DNA from: Aalborgiella sp043769295
Lineage (GTDB): Bacteria > Pseudomonadota > Gammaproteobacteria > Burkholderiales > Burkholderiaceae_C
Length of the DNA stretch: 26,541 bases
NCBI GenBank assembly: GCA_043769295.1
Contig: JAYVJL010000016.1
Span: 1-26,541 of the forward strand
Direction: 5' to 3'
Shown: piece after piece, positions 23,656-26,541 of the stretch
Position numbering within the stretch: the first letter of the stretch is position 1
Layout of the letters: the number at the start of each line of letters is the position of its first letter
Position numbers and translations under genes: made by a program
The notes under the pieces: model-generated
What the model was told of the DNA's origin: nothing
The model's input: the letters and a program-made list of their open reading frames with translations, nothing else
The model's database searches: none

Positions 23656-26541
23656 TTATGAATCCGCCTTCTCAAAAGGCAATTCCATGTTGCGCAAATC
23701 GCGCTTGGTTTCCACCATCACCAGCGGTGTGGCTTCAACCAGCGCAGGCGCAGGACGTGCACGCGGGGTGCGCGCCGGGGCGGCCGCCATTTCAGCGGTA
23801 ATCGCAGCTTGTGCGGCGGCTACTTTGCTGGCATCGGTGCCCACCCATTGCAGGCCAGAGCCACTGGCAACCACAGCCAGGTCGGCCGTCGGCAACGTGT
23901 AGCTGGTCACAGCTGGCATGGCGGCAGCCACTGGGGCTGCTGCTGTGGGTACTTTCACTGCAACCACGGGTGCCGCAACCACAGGAGCGACGGCTATGGT
24001 CGCAGACAGCATTGGTGCGGCAGGCGCTGGGCTGGCTTGTGCAATGGTCGATGCAGGCATCGGCATGGCAACTTCTGCCATGGACGCGGCCGGAGTGCCA
24101 GGACTGTTGTCAACACTGGCACCTTGGGCGGTGCTGCCATTGGCGACTGCAAAATAGCTTTGACCACGGTCGGCCGTTTGCGCAGGCGCTTGGGTGGTGG
24201 TCTGCGGCGCGGATGCATCTGCATCGTTGCTGCGCTCCGTACGCTCTGGACGATCGCCACGTTCGCCAGTGCGTTCACGGCGGTCGCGGCCATAACGGTC
24301 ACGGCTGCGGCGCTCGGTGCGCTGGCCTTCCTGGCCGGCTGCATCTGCATTGCCCATGCTTGGCTCGGCAGAAGCATCAGCTCCCACGGGCATATCTGCC
24401 AATGGTGCTGCGGTCATGTTCAACGTGTCTTCGCCTGTTTGGTCACGACGTGGGCCACGGTCATTCCGGCGTTCATTGCGTGGATTGCGGCCTTCGTTGC
24501 GTTCTTCGGTGCGGCCTTCTGAACCAGCTTCAGCGCGGTCATCCGTACGGACGTCGCCTTCTGCACGTTCAGGGCGCTCGCTGCGTTCACCACGTGCCGG
24601 GCGGTCACCGCGCGGCGGGCGGTTGCCTTGGCGTGGTGCCCGATTTTGAGGGTCAATAGTGTCATCAGCCGGCGTGTTTACTGCCTGTGTAGCTATATTT
24701 TCCGTAGCATTGAACTTGCCTTCAGCGTCTGGACGGGCTTCCTGGCGTGGGCCGCGACCATTGGGGCGGTTGACGTCACGTGGACCACGGCCCTCGTTGC
24801 GACCTTCTGGACGGCCCATATCAACACGGGCTTCATCACGGCGCTCTGGACCACGTTCAGCACCACGTTCGCCGTTGCGTTCTGTACGCTCACCGCCACG
24901 ACCACCGCGTGAGTTGCGACCTTCGTTGCGACGGCCATCACGGCGCTCGCCTTGGCCTTCAGCGCGTTGACCATCACGGCCAGGGCGACCTTCTGCACGT
25001 CCGTCTGCGCGACCATCTGCGCGACCATCTGCGCGACCATCGCGTCCCTCAGGGCGACCTTCGCGCTTGTCAGCAGCTGCACGCAGGGGTGCTGCAGCCA
25101 CGGGTGCGCTGGCGCCAAACAGACCTTTGATCCAGCCAAAAAAGCCGGTTTCAGCTGGTTTTTCCGTTTTAGCTGCCACAGGCGCGGCTTTGGCAACAGG
25201 TGCTGTAGGCGCAGTCGTAGCCGTAGTTGACATTGGACGTGGCGCGGCAGCCGGTGCGGGTGCGTCAGGCAAGACGCCTTTGATGATGGGCACTTGTTTG
25301 TTGGTAGGCTCTTGCGAGCGACGCGTTACAGAGGTTGGGTCTTCGATCTCATCGGCCATTTTGTAGCTGGCTTCGATGTTTTCCAGGCGCGGGTCGTCGT
25401 GTTTCAGGCGTTCCAGGCGGTAATTCGGCGTTTCCAGTGTCTTGTTGGGCACCATCAGCACGTTGATACGCTGCTTGAGTTCGATCTTGGCGATTTCCTG
25501 GCGCTTTTCGTTCAACAAGAACGAGGCCACATCGACCGGTACCTGGCACAACACAGAAGCGGTGCTGTCTTTCAGCGACTCTTCCTGGATGATGCGCAAA
25601 ATCTGCAGCGCGCTGGACTCGGTATCGCGGATATGACCGGCACCGCCGCAGCGTGGGCAAGGGATGGACGCGCCTTCAGACAACGCTGGTTTCAGGCGCT
25701 GGCGGCTCATTTCCATCAGGCCGAACTTGCTGATCGTGCCAAACTGAACGCGGGCGCGGTCCTGGCGCAGGGCGTCACGCAGGCGGTTTTCAACGTCGCG
25801 GCGATTCCGGCTTTCGTCCATATCGATAAAGTCGATGACGATCAGGCCGCCCAGATCGCGCAAACGCATCTGGCGCGCCACTTCATCGGCGGCTTCCAAA
25901 TTGGTGCGGGTGGCGGTTTCTTCGATGTCGCCGCCACGAATCGCGCGGGCTGAGTTGACGTCCACGGACACCAAAGCCTCGGTGTGGTCGATCACAATCG
26001 CGCCGCCGCTTGGCAACTGCACGGTGCGGGCGTAGGCGGATTCGATCTGGTGCTCGATCTGGAAGCGGCTGAACAACGGCGCGTCGTCGCGGTAGCGTTT
26101 GACCTTGGCGGCGTGCTCAGGCATGACGTGGGCCATGAACTGCTGTGCTTGTTCGTACACGTCGTCGGTGTCGATCAGGATGTCGCCGATGTCTGAGTTG
26201 AAATAGTCGCGAATCGCACGAATCACCAAGCTAGATTCTTGGTAAATCAAGAAAGCGCCCTTGCCACCCTTGGCTGCGCCGTCAATCGCGGTCCACAGTT
26301 TCAGCAGGTAGTTCAAATCCCATTGCAATTCAGGCGCGCTGCGGCCAATGCCAGCGGTGCGGGCGATGATGCTCATGCCGTTGGGGTATTCCAGTTGCTC
26401 TAAAGCTTCTTTCAATTCTGCGCGGTCGTCGCCCTCAATACGGCGGCTGACGCCACCGCCACGCGGGTTGTTCGGCATCAGCACGACATAGCGACCAGCG
26501 AGGGACACAAACGTTGTCAACGCTGCGCCTTTGTTGCCGCG
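23656..26541 (-). CDS. rne: Ribonuclease E, partial (N-terminus outside the window)
   Basis: 961 residues visible; roughly the first 110, including the S1 domain start, lie beyond the right edge, and the first visible codons RGNKGAALTTFVSLAGRY are internal. It is the main endoribonuclease of mRNA decay and rRNA/tRNA processing. Seen: MPNNPRGGGVSRRIEG, DVNSARAIRGGDIEETA, the DNase-I-like active site VIDFIDMDESRNRRDVENRLR with a downstream Gln-Asp-Arg-Ala segment, and the Zn-link CPRCGGAG. The C-terminal half is a disordered scaffold very rich in Arg, Gly, Glu and Asp, with GRAD repeats, then a Pro/Ala-rich end finishing NMELPFEKADS. Such tails recruit degradosome partners, membrane or RNA condensates. 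One 42-bp repeat copy is embedded in the tail. Confidence 0.95.
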   Translation of the reverse strand, partial: RGNKGAALTTFVSLAGRYVVLMPNNPRGGGVSRRIEGDDRAELKEALEQLEYPNGMSIIARTAGIGRSAPELQWDLNYLLKLWTAIDGAAKGGKGAFLIYQESSLVIRAIRDYFNSDIGDILIDTDDVYEQAQQFMAHVMPEHAAKVKRYRDDAPLFSRFQIEHQIESAYARTVQLPSGGAIVIDHTEALVSVDVNSARAIRGGDIEETATRTNLEAADEVARQMRLRDLGGLIVIDFIDMDESRNRRDVENRLRDALRQDRARVQFGTISKFGLMEMSRQRLKPALSEGASIPCPRCGGAGHIRDTESSALQILRIIQEESLKDSTASVLCQVPVDVASFLLNEKRQEIAKIELKQRINVLMVPNKTLETPNYRLERLKHDDPRLENIEASYKMADEIEDPTSVTRRSQEPTNKQVPIIKGVLPDAPAPAAAPRPMSTTATTAPTAPVAKAAPVAAKTEKPAETGFFGWIKGLFGASAPVAAAPLRAAADKREGRPEGRDGRADGRADGRADGRAEGRPGRDGQRAEGQGERRDGRRNEGRNSRGGRGGERTERNGERGAERGPERRDEARVDMGRPEGRNEGRGPRDVNRPNGRGPRQEARPDAEGKFNATENIATQAVNTPADDTIDPQNRAPRQGNRPPRGDRPARGERSERPERAEGDVRTDDRAEAGSEGRTEERNEGRNPRNERRNDRGPRRDQTGEDTLNMTAAPLADMPVGADASAEPSMGNADAAGQEGQRTERRSRDRYGRDRRERTGERGDRPERTERSNDADASAPQTTTQAPAQTADRGQSYFAVANGSTAQGASVDNSPGTPAASMAEVAMPMPASTIAQASPAPAAPMLSATIAVAPVVAAPVVAVKVPTAAAPVAAAMPAVTSYTLPTADLAVVASGSGLQWVGTDASKVAAAQAAITAEMAAAPARTPRARPAPALVEATPLVMVETKRDLRNMELPFEKADS
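24668..24709 (+). repeat. Dispersed 42-bp repeat, copy C (inside rne)
   Basis: The core starts GCCGGCGTGTTTA, has TGCCT at 15-19, GCTAT at 25-29 and GTAGCA at 37-42. It is antisense to rne and encodes ATENIATQAVNTPA in the otherwise Arg/Gly/Asp-rich tail. Base composition and encoded residues differ sharply from both flanks. Confidence 0.85.
25004..25039. repeat. Three perfect 12-bp tandem repeats in the RNase E tail
   Basis: TCTGCGCGACCA occurs three times head to tail and encodes GRAD (GRADGRADGRAD on the minus strand). Related but imperfect GR-rich words continue on both sides. Slippage at such a tract would change tail length by whole GRAD units without a frameshift. Confidence 0.85.

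Noticed and set aside
25004..25039. Tandem repeats that might suggest a CRISPR array
   Set aside because: Units are 12 bp without spacers and translate cleanly to GRAD in the rne frame; they are coding tandem repeats.

Overview
The window looks like chromosomal DNA of a betaproteobacterium, most likely family Comamonadaceae (Rhodoferax/Polaromonas-like). The grounds are the Rieske-xseB-ispA-dxs order, an orphan Bug/TctC binding protein, a TakP-type TRAP system, fused transglutaminase/DUF2126 and ATP-grasp/alpha-E proteins, and an RNase E with a long Arg/Gly-rich tail. The assignment rests on remembered family features; no database search was run. I saw no rRNA, tRNA, CRISPR array, transposase or prophage gene.

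Layout. 1-1381 (minus): N-terminal half of an MmeI-like restriction-methyltransferase that runs off the left edge. 1433-4870: small metabolic genes (alpha/beta hydrolase, VOC protein, a TctC binding protein whose signal-peptide region is out of frame, an NTF2-like protein, a cupin). 4872-6828 (minus): a two-domain sulfurtransferase and an EamA exporter, separated by a hairpin-rich repeat. 6961-8145 (minus): Rieske oxygenase alpha subunit. 8430-11635 (plus): xseB, ispA and dxs, the last two making isoprenoid precursors. 11856-15600: a TRAP transporter split into a plus-strand dctP and a convergent minus-strand dctQ-dctM-membrane protein set, sharing a terminator. 15801-16256: RidA. 16295-23496 (minus): a three-gene predicted peptide-modification cluster (transglutaminase + DUF2126 amidoligase; circularly permuted ATP-grasp + alpha-E; second transglutaminase). 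23656-26541 (minus): rne, 5' end outside the window.

The most unusual signal is a short dispersed repeat with a core of exactly 42 bp and no indels, present five times: twice between genes (6899-6940 and 9701-9742, the second ending 12 bp before the dxs start) and three times inside reading frames (sulfurtransferase, ATP-grasp/alpha-E, rne). Forty-two bp is 14 codons, so each genic copy keeps the frame; the ATP-grasp and rne copies lie in the same orientation and phase and encode related 14-residue peptides. Also notable are a tetranucleotide (GGGT)3 tract where the TctC signal-peptide frame breaks, and the predicted amide-ligase/transglutaminase cluster.
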